Numbered from the stretch's first letter, positions 48,122 to 62,207 are shown. The stretch: 64,000 bases of DNA from Straminergon stramineum (GCA_963920665.1 OY987267.1:5580001-5644000), one strand, 5' to 3'. Made by a program: numbers and translations. The notes: a model not told the origin generated them from the sequence alone.

Positions 48122-51100
48122 ATGCAGTTCGCCAAGCTTGACGATTCGCCTATGTTCAGGAAGCAGGTACTTACAGAGCAAGCCCTCTTAGTTCATTGAG
48201 ACATTTTCTACATTCTGAGCTTGAAGAAAAAAATCGATTTGATTTCTTATCTAGTAGTACTGCAATTAGAGTTGTGGATCAATAAGCTCCTTAATAGTTT
48301 GTCAGATGTTGTAGGTGCTACTCGGATATAATGTACATCAAGTACCTGTCTATGATCCAGTTAATGGGTTCTTGGAGCTGTATTTGTGTTTCAGGCATTT
48401 GACAGAATGTATCTTGTCGAGCTGATTAGAACGTTGTGATCAACAGCTTCAGGCTCTTGAGGAAAGTGCAGAGTCATTGAGGGAGCGGTGTCAACGTTTT
48501 TACAAGGGGAGTCGCAAGTATACGTATGATTGTTAACCATGACCCTATTAGCTCAGGGTTCTCGTGCTTGTGTCTCAACTAGTCTTCGTCTTCATTTTGG
48601 CACCCTATCTGTAAGTTCTGGGTTTCCTGATGTCGGCTGTTGTGGGACACCGACAGTTAAGATTTTGCACTATCTTGAAATCCTCATATGGCTTTTTGGA
48701 ATTACAGGGAAGGATTGGGAGAAGCTAGCGATGGTGATATTGCATTTGCAAATGCTCTGGAGACCTTTGGAGGAGGTCATGACGATCCCATTAGTGTGGC
48801 TGTTGGAGGTTCTTCTTCTATACTAGCCTCCTGTTATAATCTTTAGGATAAGGAACGAGTTATTGAATTTTCTTCTGCCATTCTTTGCATTCAGTATCAC
48901 AGGTTTTTGTTTTGTTTTTCAGTAATCATTTTTTCCTTTTAGACCTTTTTGGGTTGAATACACTGCTCATCTGTGTTGGTCGCGTACTTACTTCTGAGTT
49001 TTTCTTCAACATTAAATTTTCGTCTGAGTTGTCCGTTTTGTGCAAATTTGAAGTTTATTCTTGTCGTCTTGCCTGCTCTCTGCTTACTTCTGTGATTCTT
49101 TGTCCTGGATTATTTTAGGCCCTGTGATGACAAGATTCACTATTGCCCTCAGAGAGATAGGGACTTACAAGGAAGTTCTTCGTTCGCAGGTTCTCCAGAC
49201 TTGCCATATTGTCTCTCAAATTTAGATCTTGAATGTCATGCGTTCAGAATGCAATCTTCACTTTCAAGGTTCTCTTGGAATTTTTTTGGTCATATGGCTT
49301 TGTTGCTAGTGAATCTTCCGCGTTGTGCATGTGCTTCTAAATTATCTCCAGCGCACTGTGGGAGCTCCTGTCCCACCAATTGATCAATCTTATGAGTCAC
49401 ATTTAGTACCATAAAACATAATGTAAGAGTTTATTGGGTTTTCTTAGGTGGAGCACATGCTGAATGATCGTTTGACGCAGTTCGTGAGCATTGATCTTCG
49501 AGACGTCAAGGTTCGTCCTTGGCTCTAGAAATGTGATGCTTAATTTTGCTAAAATTTTATCTTTATGTATTAGAAGCTTTTATGATTAGTTGCAATCGAT
49601 GAGAAGTTATAACAACTCACTTATTTTTGTATTTGTTGATGACAGAATGTTAAGGTTGGTGAGGAGCTTCGAACTCAGACGGGGCTGTTTTCTTCTTTGT
49701 AGCTGTAATCACGGTCCTGTTTAATTGATACATCAAAGTGTGCTGATTTCTGTTACGCCAAATTTGAACGGAGCTATCAAGGACTACTTGTCTAGTTTGA
49801 TATTATAGCTATATTTCGGTTAATAGCGTTGTAAGAATGACTTCGGTGTGCTGTAGTTACGGTGGGCTTTTAAAATCTTTAGTGTAGAGTTCGTGTATTC
49901 ATTCTTTGGTTCGCAATCAATTTTTTACCGTCCAATTCTTGGTATCACTCTTTCTATTTCCAGAGGTACTGCTCCTATCATTTCAAAGCCTATCTGCATG
50001 AAACTTCAGTTTCTGACTCTGTCATATTGAATCTCACGTGTGATTGGGATAATTGAATGTGCAGGAACTTAGAAAGCGTTTTGACAAAGCTAGTGTACAT
50101 TATGACCAGGTTGCGACGTGTTCCTACTCATGTCGGGTGTCATTTCTTTTGTACGATTTTGTAAAGCCTCCTGTGCTTCAATGGATGGTGTGAAATCCTG
50201 TACAAGAAACATACTCAGTGTATTTATTTCATTATATTTTGATTGCAGTGATCTGCTTGTTCAGCATAAGTCAACACCGCAGATTAATCGATTCTCCTCT
50301 TGTCCCTGCATGTACCCCTTAATTGAGCAGGTGCGGGAAAAGTTTCTGTCCTTGAAGAAGGATGCAAAGCCAGAGGTCGTTGCAGATTTTGAGGAGGTAT
50401 GTTAGTACTCTCTTTTAAATTTGTGACGATGAGTTGTTGAGTGCAGTTCTGGGTTATTGATTTGCTTAGTTAAATCTTGTCTAAGCAGTTATCAATTATT
50501 GAAGTGAATTATATTCATTGGAAACTGTATACCTCCGGATTTCTGCGGTTAAATTTATTTTTTGTCCCTATGTGCTGTGTCTGCGTGCTCAGGATTTACG
50601 AAATTCCAAGTCTCAATTTGAGCAAACTCGATTTAATCTGGTATTTTCTCGCAACTTTGGAAGTGAGGTTATTCAATAACATGAACAGTTTTTTCACTTT
50701 GTCGCACAAGGTGTAGCTTAGATTGCTAGGATCTGGTTTCTAACCTTCGTTTTTCATAATCTTAGATGACGGCATTATCCAACATCGAGGCAAAGAAAAA
50801 GTTTGAGTTTCTTGAAGCTGTGAGTGGCTCTATGGATGCTCATCTCCGCTACTTCAAGCAGGTAGATATTGTAACTATTATCTCTTTATCACTCAGATGT
50901 GTTAGATTGCTCGTTGCAGACTCTCTTTCTAGGGATCACCTGACTTAGTGTGATTGTTTGCTGAGTGATGATTATGACATATTGGATGTTGCATCCTTGA
51001 CACAGGGTTACGAGTTATTGCATCAGATGGAACCGTATATTCACCAGGTAAAGGAAATCTTCTCTCTGCCATTTTAGACTTGTTTTATGCGTGTCGTACT

Positions 51101-54100
51101 TGTCGCTCAATGCTTGAATAAAGAAGACATGCTATATTTTCGTTCAGTCCTCATGAGCACGTTCTGCCAGCAAGATTGCTTTCGTTTTTGTGTTAACTAA
51201 TTGACATTTCCAAGTTGTATCTGGTTTGTTATGTGGTGTGATGGGTCAGGTACTAACATATGCGCAACAATCACGGGAAAGAGCCAACTCCGAGCAGGTA
51301 TTATTGGCTGACCGTATGCAGGAATATCGGCGGCAAATGGAAAGGGATAACCAGCGCTCATTCAGTGGTCCCGACATCGGTCCAGGTGGTGATGGAATCC
51401 AAGCTGTTGGCCGCAGTTCACACAAGATGATTGAGGCTGTCATGCAGTCCACCCCTAGAGGAAAGGTAGTAAATTAAGCTATAAGCAGTTCTACATAGTA
51501 GTTGCTTATATTACAGCGTGAAGCACATTGAAACTCTTGCGTGTTTCTATCTGTAGATACAAACTATCAAGCAAGGTTATATCTTGAAGCGATCTTCGAA
51601 TTTGCGAGGTGATTGGAAGCGGAGGTTCTTTGTGCTGGATAGTAGAGGAATGTTATATTATTACCGAAAACAATGGGGCAAACCAACAGTAAGTTGATTT
51701 TTGTTCCAACTGACTGCAATATGGATTGCGGAGTAAGTGTAGTCCTATTTTAGAAGTCTCAAGCTGTGATTCTTTTTTGCATGCTTGACTTGTTTGCGAA
51801 GTTCCTGACAATATGAGCAACTGTCAATTTACATATCACTATGATTTTGGACTCTCAGGATGACAAAACGATAGCTCACCATACTGTTAATCTTCTGACT
51901 TCAACAATAAAGATTGACGCTGAACAGTCGGATCTTCGATTTTGTTTTCGTATCATATCACCATCAAAAACTTTTACTCTTCAGGTTCATATTTTTCCCT
52001 CTGCGTATCATTTTTTAGCCTATTCATTTTTCTATGCTTAATGGTATCTTGGATAACTGATACGTGTGTTGTCCTGCATTTCTGTACTCAGGCAGAAAAT
52101 GCAATCGATAGAATGGATTGGGTGGACAAGATCACTGGGGTGATTTCTTCTCTTTTAAACAATCAAGTGCCAGACCAGGTATGGGAGGCATTTCAGTTAA
52201 AGCGCATGGATCGACTCTCAAAGTTTTAGATGATGTGATCACTTTCAACATGAATGTCTTCAGTTTGCTGAGGGGCCAGGCTTTTGAGAAGATCGACTAG
52301 ATTTGTGTTTGTTCTTTTAGTGTTACTTTTAATATATCCTGATCCATTGTTCCTGTGCCAGCGGCCATATCGAAGTCCAATGGGACTACACCAACGGACA
52401 GGCAGCGAAACTAGTTCATTGAGTGCAGCATCATCAGAGTATGACGGTAGTGAAGACACGGCTTCGTCAAGAGTGTATACAAGTGGCTCTCGCCGAGACC
52501 ACATACCTCGGCGTGGCACAAAATTTCAGCATAGTTATGAGCAACAGGAAAGACCCCTGGATGTATTGCAGCGAGTGCCTGGTAATAATGTATGCGCTGA
52601 TTGTGGTGCGAGTGACCCTGATTGGGCGTCTTTGAACTTAGGAATCCTGCTCTGTATTGAGTGCTCTGGAGTGCACAGAAATCTCAGTGTGCAAATTTCT
52701 AAGGTATTTACCTCCTAATCTCGATCTAGTAGTCTTGCATGAGGCTGCAATTCAGTCAGTGGGAAGATTGGAGGACTGTTAGTAGTATGTATTTCGCATC
52801 GCCATATAATTTTTTATTTTTATTTTTTCATCTCATTTCTTGATGAGATGGTTTATGACATTGTCAGAGTCTTTCTGTAGGCAAAATTATACTTATCTAC
52901 CCTCTTGCTCTTGCGGAAAGTTTCCTTTTCTAGTTCGCTTTGATGGTTGAAGGTACTTGGTGCGTCTCTAAGTGATTTGATGCATATCTATGGCCTTGTG
53001 GGGCCTAAATAACTCTTCTACGACTGGCAGGTTCGATCGTTGACATTGGATGTTCGAGTGTGGGAACCTTCTGTAATAGGATACTTTCAATCTGTTGGCA
53101 ACACATTTGCCAACTCAATCTGGGAAGAACTAATGGCTTCAGACTCGAAAGGCTCGGAGTATCCAGGCGAGAGGTATGCACGTATTCTCAGGAATCAGTC
53201 AATATTGTTAATTTACGTTTCCGCTTGTGTCACTCTTACGCTTACTTACTGTTGATGTAAATATGTTGAGCAGAGGTAGTGAGGACAGAAATGGATCCAC
53301 CAGGGATTCACGAATAAAACCAAGAGCCAATGACTCGATTGTTATCAAGGAAAAATTCATACACGCGAAGGTACGTTGATTTACAGCAGCTTGGTGAATC
53401 TGTTTTACTCAAAACACAATAAACAGTAGTGAACATGAACAGCTGTGTTCCGTTCAGGTTCTCTCATCGAATTTGGATTTTACTTCATGTGCACGACATG
53501 AAGATGAATGGATCTGATATTTATTTGACGTTTATCGTCTTTCTGTCCTTTTCTCTTCTTCATCTGTCGCACCTAGCCGTCCCTAAGCGTGAATTTTCTA
53601 TTTCCCTTTAGTGGGGTCGCAGTCAATCTTGTTATTGTTCAAGTGACTCCTTCCTATTAAAAAGTATGTAGTAACCTTACAAGAACTGCGTAGATGATGC
53701 TCGGATATATATTTTGATGCTTTGATCCATGTATTTCAGATCTCATCCATTTTGCTTTCCTGTAAGAACGTGTTGAGATTGGTCATCGGCATCAATAGGT
53801 GTCTAGGTTTAATATATCTCCAACTAATGTTGTGATCGCTCTCGCAGTATGTGGAGAAAAGATTTGTACGCAAGTTGAAGGTCACTTCGGGCAATCCTCC
53901 AGTGGCACGCCAAGTATGGGATGCCGTTTCAGCTAACAAACTGCAGCTTGTCCTCCGGTTGTTAATTACTGCCGATGCCAACGTTAATACAACCTTTGAG
54001 CAAGCCATGAGTGCTAATGCACCATCTCGGTCTCCTTTGGCAAGTTTGGCGGGTGCCCTTTCTCGGAAAAGCCCTGTTTCCCAAAACAGTCGCACCAACT

Positions 54101-54869
54101 GGAGTGGGCCACTCCTTTCCTCGGGACCGAATGTTTCGCGACCCCGTTCAGCAGCTTCCAGTTCATGGCGAGGTCATGACCTAGCTGAGGATCCATGTTC
54201 TAGCGAGGCTTCCATTGCAGATACCAATGATTTGCAGGGTTGCAATTTATTGCACATTGCCTGTCACATTGGAGAACTGAGTTTAGTTGAGCTACTGCTT
54301 CAACATGGTGCACAAGTTGATGTTGCTGACTGTCTTGGTCGAACATCTCTTCATCATTGTGTATTACATGGGAAGAACATTTGTGCGAAGCTTCTTCTAT
54401 CAAGGTAAACTTTTCTAGATAATCTAGCTTATTCGTTGCTTAAAAGGAACCAACAACCCTTTTCATCTTAGAATATTCATACGAATTTGAGAGACCTATT
54501 CATTTTCGTTGCAATTCAAGACTTCGCAGTGTTTTTTCCAATTGCCATGGCTTTAACACTTAACTGTATGTGGTCAACGTTTTACTTCTGGTATTTTTTG
54601 AATTTGTATCCATTCCCATATCAATTTTGAGTGATGACAAGCCTCAGGTCTAAATGTTGGAAACTTCCGAACGTTTAACCAACATCATCTGCAGTCGTTG
54701 CTACTTTTTATTTACTGACAGCTATTTGACATGCAGAGGATCAAGTCCCAGTGTATCGGATAATTCTGGGAGAACGCCGCTGCAGATTCTAGTGGACAAA
54801 GGAGCAAGTACTGACGGAGAACTAGTTTCGATGCTCTCTAAACAAAATAGAGACCAATATCCTAGATGA
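48122..54869 (+). CDS. AGD1: ArfGAP with BAR, PH and ankyrin domains (ACAP-type, plant AGD1-4 family), 19 exons, 828 aa
   Basis: Exons: 48122-48166, 48447-48523, 48708-48808, 49119-49189, 49448-49510, 50065-50109, 50331-50396, 50593-50640, 50766-50861, 51006-51047, 51250-51465, 51557-51688, 51859-51984, 52092-52178, 52362-52703, 53031-53173, 53274-53370, 53848-54404, 54737-54869. They total 2487 nt, all GT-AG and in phase. BAR spans residues 1-218 ([15 protein letters not shown] start) and PH about 292-400 ([19 protein letters not shown]). The ArfGAP zinc finger is C483-x2-C486-x16-C503-x2-C506, with arginine finger R511. Ankyrin repeats run from about 729 to the end. The protein should bind curved phosphoinositide membranes and stimulate GTP hydrolysis by ARF GTPases in trafficking. 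The stretch after R511 reads NLSVQISK where relatives have NLGVHISK, and the PH loop is short compared with Arabidopsis AGD1-3 as I remember them. The symbol marks the closest-looking paralogue only. Confidence 0.93.
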
Positions 54870-57800
54870 TTGTGATTGTTCATATATTTAATGATTTCAG
54901 CGTCTGGATTAGCAATCCTCAGCAAGGAAAAGTATCTTTTGGCAGTATCAGTTTCCTTTGTCTTTCTTTGTGCATATAGGGATTTTTGTTGTAGCATATA
55001 GTCATTGTCGAGATAGTGAGATATGGAACTGATACAAACCAGAACATGCTAGTGGACTTGTGGAAACTGATACAGTCTGGATTCGACACAGTTTTTGATC
55101 AGGCGTTCTGAACTGGCAAGTTGGGTAGTTGACTTGCAAAAGTTCACCTGTTTTATTCTAAGGTCATAGTTTTGTAAGTTCTAGGTGACCTCTCGATGAG
55201 GATGCACTTGGACACTACTTTAGAGGGTTTTGCATAGGAGCATTGTCAATTTTACTGAAGCATGGATGATGCGCAGAGGTTTTCTCGGTAGCAGATACCA
55301 AACAAGTATGACACAAACTCATCATGTAAATCGCTGTGAAAGCAAACGAGTGAGTAACCTGGTGATTAGTAACTAGTCACATTTTTTTGACTGTGGGCAG
55401 TTGTTTTTGATTTGACCACTGTTTGCAGTTGGCATGGAAATCTGACGGGCTGACCTGTTTTATTGCACTGCGTACTTCGAGATTATCTAGGGTGATTATG
55501 GTGGATTTCTAGACGTTATGAGCTTTACTTGCAGTGAGTTTTAGATGATTGAACAACCTTGGAAGAATGCAAGCGGACCCTATTATGTTGCTTGAATATT
55601 TACTTCAATTTTCAAGCATTATGCATGTCTACGTGAACTGTTTCTTACATAATTAGTGTAAGAAGATTATGTGTTAAATATTCTGACTCTGGAACGGCGA
55701 AAGAGGTAGAAGATTGTTTGCTGGATACTTTTGCCGACTACTAGATGAGTAAATCATTGATTCTCGTGTAATTTTTAGGGCTCTGTTGGTCTCTCTTGTT
55801 CTGCATCACGGATGTGCTCCAAGGTAGACAAGCCTATTACCATGCAAATTAGTAACATGAATATCTTGGGGCCAACTCCAAGAGGGGCACATATTTTTCA
55901 GAGGTGTGCTTGTTTCATGAATCAAATCCTAGTGGAATTATTATTTTCATGTTACGATTGTGATTTCTGTGAATTTTTGAAGTGACTTGCCTTGAAATTA
56001 TAAAATCATGCATAGAGTGCAATCATAAACATCCTATAAACAACCCATAACCGTTCTCCTATATATCCAATGGTACTTGTGTGGTCACCATTACAAGATT
56101 GATACATTACCTTGTGTTGGCAATAATGCAGTGATTTTGTCAGAAAATGAATGGATTTGGATGAGTTTTGGATAGAATTGGGGCCAAAAGAAGGATGATG
56201 GAATTAGGTAGTGAATAGAAAAATGGGTTGGTCTAACTTATATTTGACCATGCTGTGGATCACTTTGTTGTGCAATTTGGGAACTTCTAGTCAAATGCTC
56301 ATGATATTAATTCTAGTCACTCAAATGATTTCATTTGGATTTGAGCCAAACTACTAAATTAAACCTCACCAAGTCTAGTATCTTCTTCAAGTGGAAATTT
56401 TGAAAAAATCCTAAATTTGAGTAGTTTATCGTCTTCTTCAAGTGGAAATTTTGAAAAAAATACTAAATATTGTTAGTTTATTATGGCTATAGATTTCTTT
56501 TTCTATTTTCTCTATAAAATGGTGCAAAAACTTGGCTTCCACTATGATGCACTTTACCATAGTATATTCTTATCCATGGCAAAAAAAATTACATTTTCAA
56601 AGTGTTAATTGTATTTGACTTGAATTTTCCAATATTTTTTCAAATTTCATAGTAATTTCAAATCTTTTCCAAAAAAATGATAATTTATAGAATGCATGCA
56701 ATTTCATTTGTAAAGAATAAAATGAAATAATTTTCATTCTATTACAGTGCTTATAAAAGGCTTTTAACTTGAAAATGACTCAAGCTTCAAAGAGTGATTA
56801 TAAGCCACTTGCCCTTTAAGCTCTAATAATCCAAGTGACCATTTTTTAGTTGTTGTCCCTTCTAAGTAGTAAGTTTTCAAATTTCAAATTTTTTTAATAA
56901 GAATTATTTCTAAAAATATACTACGTTATAAATCTAATGGTAGTAATTTCATTAAATTCCGTCTTGTGGAATTTTTTTAAGTTAAGTTAAGTGTAATTCC
57001 TAGCTCATGTTTTGTGATTGTGGAATTTGGGTATGGATTGAAAAATCAGCCAACCAATGCAATTATTACCCACCTCAAAAAGAGAAGATCAAAGGAGCTC
57101 AAGGAGAAGATAAATGTGCCCATTCTTGTTTTTCTTACAAACACTACTTTTAGTCTAGTGATCACCGTGCATTGCAAGCTCAACCCCAAATTGCAAAATG
57201 ACCAAAATCTTGTGAAAGTTTAGATGAGCATTTTCAACTCTCTTTACCTTCACCAAGTACAAAATTTCATCATTTCAAAATAATCTTACAAAGATATGCT
57301 CATTTAAAGAAAGTTGCCTTGTTTTTCCATTGACCCAAACAAAACTTCAAACTAAAATATCTTTAAATTTATATGGTCAAATAATCTTAAATTTTTTGAA
57401 GTTATTACTTTCAATGTGAACTACAAGATCCTATGGTTACATTCTATCCAATCTTAAGAAAAAATGAGCAAACAAATTGCTCTAGTTCTTAGCAATCTTG
57501 ACTCATTTTGAAAGTACACCCCCCTTGGATTATTAGGGGTTAACCCTTAAAGGACTAGGGGTGCAAAATACAGTGTTGTAGAAGCCCCCCGGTAGCCTTA
57601 TGGTCCTTTAGGGGTTAAGGTTTAGATAGAGACATGAGTTCATTTCAAGTAACTAACACTAAATAATCATCTACTTGCAATGAATTCATGTTTAGATGTG
57701 TATACCTATAAACATATATATAATAGTATAGCACCATATATTTTATCTAAAATTTTATGGTTTCATGGTATTAAAATTGTTGATTTAGGCCTCTATAGGT

Positions 57801-58640
57801 AAATCCATTTGGAATAGGAACAACAAATGATTTCTTTTCATAAAAATAAAATTATAAAATTCATAAAATATAGTGAATGATGGTAATAGTAGGTGCCAAA
57901 ATCAAAACTCAAATCATCCCATGACTAATTGTGTCCTTTGATAATTCGTGTCCTCTATTTATTCAAGTCCAAGAGTATCAAGATGAAATGGTTTGTGTGC
58001 AAATAAGGGATATATCCTAACCATTTGGAGCACTTGGGGGTTAATAAATAAGAGTTGACAAATACATCCATATATTTCAATTCATTTCATTAAAGAACAT
58101 ATTGCAATTTGTGCTAGAATATTCTCTTTTTACTTCATATAGTCAAGTTTTGTAATTTTAGCCCTTTATTGGCTCACTATTAGTTTTTAATTATAAAATT
58201 TTGCAAGTTAAACAAAAAAATTTAATAATAATAAAATATGTCTATTATAATTCTTTGGTTCTTTGTGTTCATTACTATTTTAAACGTTCCTATCAATGAT
58301 GACAACAAAATCCACCTAATCAATTTTTTTAAATGGATGGACGTATGCTAATTGAAAACGAATTTTAATCCAAAAACTAATTGTGCAATGAATTTCGTTA
58401 TCACCACAAAGAGAAATTTTGTAATGTTTAACCCCCAAGTACTCCAAACTTCTTATTCCACCAATGATGAACAAAGTGCTTCAAAACAATGATTTTTCAT
58501 TCATCCATAATAATGTTTCTAAATCGTTAATAAAATCCTTCCTCTACAACCAATTTTATGAAATTGAGGTAATGATATAATTGCACATAGATATAAAGCA
58601 AAAATGTCCAAAATTTTAAGAAAGGATTTGAGCAATAAAC
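54870..58640. other. 3' flank of the ArfGAP gene, then AT-rich intergenic DNA
   Basis: Composition stays gene-like to about 55.9 kb, so the 3' UTR and downstream flank lie there; no clear poly-A signal was fixed. From 55.9 to 58.6 kb the DNA is AT-rich with no supported gene. CCTTTAGGGGTTAAGG-type phrases near 57530-57610 form a weak inverted pair. Confidence 0.5.
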
Positions 58641-58659
58641 GATTCAAATATTTAAGCGG

Positions 58660-58887
58660 GCTCACGACCGGAGCTTGCCGCCCCCGCCTCTAATAACGTC
58701 GTCGTCATTTTCACCGGCGCCATTGTCACCACCCATGCCAGTCCCCCGCCCACACCAGTCCCTTCCCTTCCGCAATCTCACTCTGCGCTGCTCATTCGTT
58801 TTCTCGCTGCCGCTCTAGCTCTGTCAGTCTGCCCATTCCTTTTCTCGTGCCGTATGCGCTCGTTCGATCGTTTGCTGAGTGTTCGTG
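58660..58887 (+). promoter_or_regulatory. GC-rich promoter/5' UTR of the small membrane-protein gene
   Basis: An abrupt switch from AT-rich DNA to CpG-rich sequence occurs at about 58660 (CCGCCCCCGCCTC, GTCGTCGTCATT, CACCGGCGCC) and runs up to the ATG at 58888. No TATA box is obvious close to it. Such an island immediately before an ORF supports the ORF being real. Confidence 0.5.
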
Positions 58888-59091
58888 ATGGCAATCGGGA
58901 GATGGGAGATTTTGGGTGGGATGGCCATGATTGCGACAGGAATCTACCTCGGCCTTAGACACATCAGTCAGGCCATCGGACAAAGCTTCAAGGAGGTGAC
59001 GGAGCAGGCGATCTCCGTGACCGGGAATGCAGAGATCAAGCTTTCGTCTACCGATGTGTCAACAACCGTCGTAGCGGGACCCTGCACCTAA
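58888..59091 (+). CDS. small single-pass membrane protein, 67 aa, unknown function
   Basis: The single-exon frame begins MAIGRWEILGG and ends with TAA at 59089-59091. The ATG at 58888 is preferred because upstream frame codons lack an ATG and the GC-rich leader ends here. Residues about 7-25 (EILGGMAMIATGIYLGL) form one hydrophobic, glycine-rich helix able to span a membrane. The following RHISQAIGQSFKEVTEQAI segment looks amphipathic, and the tail is Ser/Thr-rich. No family was recognised. The sharp compositional change and good length-to-context fit make it more likely genuine than chance frames elsewhere. A longer spliced product is not excluded. A TGCC repeat (59132-59150) lies in the presumed 3' UTR. 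Confidence 0.55.
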   Translation: MAIGRWEILGGMAMIATGIYLGLRHISQAIGQSFKEVTEQAISVTGNAEIKLSSTDVSTTVVAGPCT

Positions 59092-59621
59092 GACAATTAA
59101 TCGATAAAATGGAAGAGGGCTTTTAATTTCTCTGCCTGCCTGCCTGCCTGGCGGTTGAGTTCGGAGGCCAACTTTCAGGGTGTTTTTAAGCACCCACAGC
59201 TTCTAGAATTGGTCATCTTCAATTCCGTGGTTTTAAATCCTGACTGGTTATCGGAGTGGTTGCATGCGCAGAATCGGTCATGTAAGTTTAACAGCAGGAA
59301 GAGAGTGAGTTGGATGAGCAGCTAGCGCTTCCCAGAGTATCAAACTAACGGTTATTAAGGCATTTTTCTTAACAGTATTGAGCAGGTGAGACGACATGAT
59401 TGAGCGTGTCCTGTTTGCTGACATTGAATTTTATAAATTGAGCCATTTAATTGGTGTTAGGTACTTCTTGGTTAAATTAGGATCAATCAACTCTCGATCT
59501 AATTATTCAGCCTTGTTAGCGGTGGGAACAAACACCAGCTTAAGTATCTGTTTATTCATGTAACTCCAGTTTCTTGATTTCTTGTTGTGCATAGAGTTAC
59601 CAATGTTTCTGATTCACAAGG

Positions 59622-59792
59622 TTGTGGCGAGCTGTGCGGTCCCGCTCTGAATCGTACATTCTGACGGAGTGGGGATCACTGGAAGAATTGCGGAAATGCT
59701 TGTCGGTTGCTAACTCTGAGCCGAGAGAGAGCAATGGTATTTTGTCCGCCTGCAAATCATCTCACCTGGCATTAGCTTTGCATGCTCTATGA
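59622..59792 (+). other. possible coding exon, 56 codons, unidentified
   Basis: The frame starting LWRAVRSRSESYILTEWG has balanced, soluble-protein-like composition (SLEELRKCLSVANSEPRE). It begins just after a possible acceptor (ATTCACAAG/G) and has a possible donor AATG/GTATTT near 59736. It is not in an obvious continuous gene. TTTTCTTAACAG and GCAG/GTGAG at 59364-59391 show that splice-like signals cluster here. It could be a 3' extension or alternative exon of the 58888 gene, an independent gene, or chance. Confidence 0.25.
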
Positions 59793-62207
59793 TCCATATT
59801 ATTTTTCCAATTGATTGATCCCGTTTGTCAATGCGTTTTCCTCGTCCTTTTTATAGTAGTCTTGTCATGTCACGTCGGATAGTATTTTGCAGTACTTCAG
59901 TACTGTTCTAAGTACTTCAGATATTTGGCTTCTAACATAATTGAGTTATGATTAAACCCGGCTTTGTTGTGGATCTGTGTAGTATGCGAATTCAGCTTCG
60001 TAGTGAATCTGAAAACACTTCAGAGGGGGCCAGAACCTACCCGTGATCATTCCAAATTGTTGGAGGGACAGATTTTCCACTAACTCAAATTCTTGTCGTT
60101 ACAGACCTTCAATCGGCATTGAGATGTCTAGGAAGTTTGTATGTTGGTTAGTTTCACAAACTTGCTGCAGAAGTCGGCAAGATGTTGGCAATCCACCTCC
60201 GTCATCAGAAAACCGGCACTAAAAATTGTGACACGTACATCTACACACAGAATGATGAACACCTGAAGTGTACGTTTATAAAACCTGCACCTCTTGTAGT
60301 CTTGAGAAATTACGTCTAAGATGGTACCGTACGTTGTAGGTGATGGACACAAGGTAAATTATGATTTGAAATGTACACTGTCAAGCAAAAGAGCTCTGAA
60401 ATTGCTTCTCACCTGACAATTTATGAGTGCGTGATATTTCCTCGATGAATCAATCTGAAATTCCAAACCCAATTGTTTGATGTTCTGTGTGCATGCAAAG
60501 CCATCTACAAATTCCATTGCACAAGTGCAGTCTAGGGGAGCAGATCAGGTTATTGTAGAACTTGTTAGGAGTCCAACCGCATCTACGCTAAAGATCCCTA
60601 GTACCAACAACTCATGCACTCACTCGGTTGAACTTATTAGCAAGTGGTGTGAAATTTCCTTCATGTGGGATCCCATACGATACTTCTCTCTTACGGAGTA
60701 CTATATAGTGTGAGAATGACTTTTGTCTACGTAAATTGGCCTTTGAATGGAAATGGGATTTTAACTACTCAACACTTGCACACTGTAGCATTCTTCAAAA
60801 GTAGTGGTGTGGTTGACATCTTTTTGAGAACATTGTTGGTTATTTTGAGTTAACTTGTGGTCAAATTGTAGAAAATCAAGAAAGATTTCAACTCTATAGT
60901 ACTTGCATGTGAAAAAAATGGCCTCAAGGGAAGAAATTATTATGAATTATTTGACCCACAAGTGTTCAAAATGTATTCAAAGAGGGTTTATGAAATAATA
61001 AAAATATATATCCTATGAATAATTATGTCACACAATTTGGATATTTGTAGAACATTCTAAGAATTTCCTCTAAATAAATTTCAAGAGCTATCTTGGAACT
61101 ACTCATCTTTCTAAGATAGTGTTTTTTTTTGTACATCATTGATTAAAATGACCCCTATCTTTGTATTCATGTGGTTTTTAAGTTTTGTAATGCATTGCCT
61201 TCTTTGAGACAATCACCCATTGATTTATGGGCCAAGACCTCTCAATTTGTTCAAATGGAATTCAAATTTGTAAAACAGGGTGCTAGGGATATTTGTCTTT
61301 GTCAATTCAAGGGTAGTGAGTATGGACCCCCTATTCTTAGGGGGTTATAAGCAAAAGTCTTGGATAGTTAGGTGAGTTCAAACATAGGGTGCCATTTATG
61401 TTTAGCAACTAAAAGTTTAAATTCTTATAAATAAAATAGAGGCTTTGTAGAAGAAGAAAAACATGTCCTATGTAGTTGTGTAAAAAAATGACTACATGTC
61501 CTTAATGACTCAAGAGTGATTGAATTCTCAAAAATAGACATAAAAAATTGACATAGGATGATACTGCCACAATTGTATGAATGTATATAAATTTATATAT
61601 GCAATAGAACTTCTAATAATCAATAGGGTCATGAACAATTTGACACGTACATCACATTAGAGAAGTTATTATAGTAAGAGAGGGTCATTTGCATTCATGA
61701 TGTTTGTAAGGGGCTAGGGGCCTAGGGGCCTAGGGCCAGGATTGGCAATCAATATTACTCTAGAGAAGTTTATTAATTTAGAAACGGGTTTAGAAAATGC
61801 TACATATTAGAATTTCTATTGTATAAATGATGATTCACCCATAACATTCATAGTCATGGATGTAAATAACTTCATCATTCCATTCAAGATTGGAAGTTAT
61901 TCTAAGGTAACATCACCTAATAGGTGGCTCAAAACAATACCTTATTGCATGTACATACCATTGGGGACTCTATTGTGAAACATAATTGTTGGCAAATTCT
62001 TTAGCTTCTTTTACTTTTTTAGGGAGGAAACATCAATTTTTGTAGTTTGTTTTCATGCCTCACAATGTTATTATAATCGTTTAACTTTGAAACTATTGGA
62101 CATGATATTTCACAAAATTCCACACCATAACTATATTGTATTTATAACATAAATCTACAACATAAATCAAATAACTTACATAAGATTTTTCAACAAATAA
62201 CAAACAC
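59793..62207. other. gene-flank then AT-rich intergenic DNA
   Basis: To about 60.8 kb the composition is moderate, with unsupported frames of 74-78 codons; beyond that it is AT-rich. A GGGGCCTA series at 61712-61735 is a minor repeat. No gene was assigned. Confidence 0.45.
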
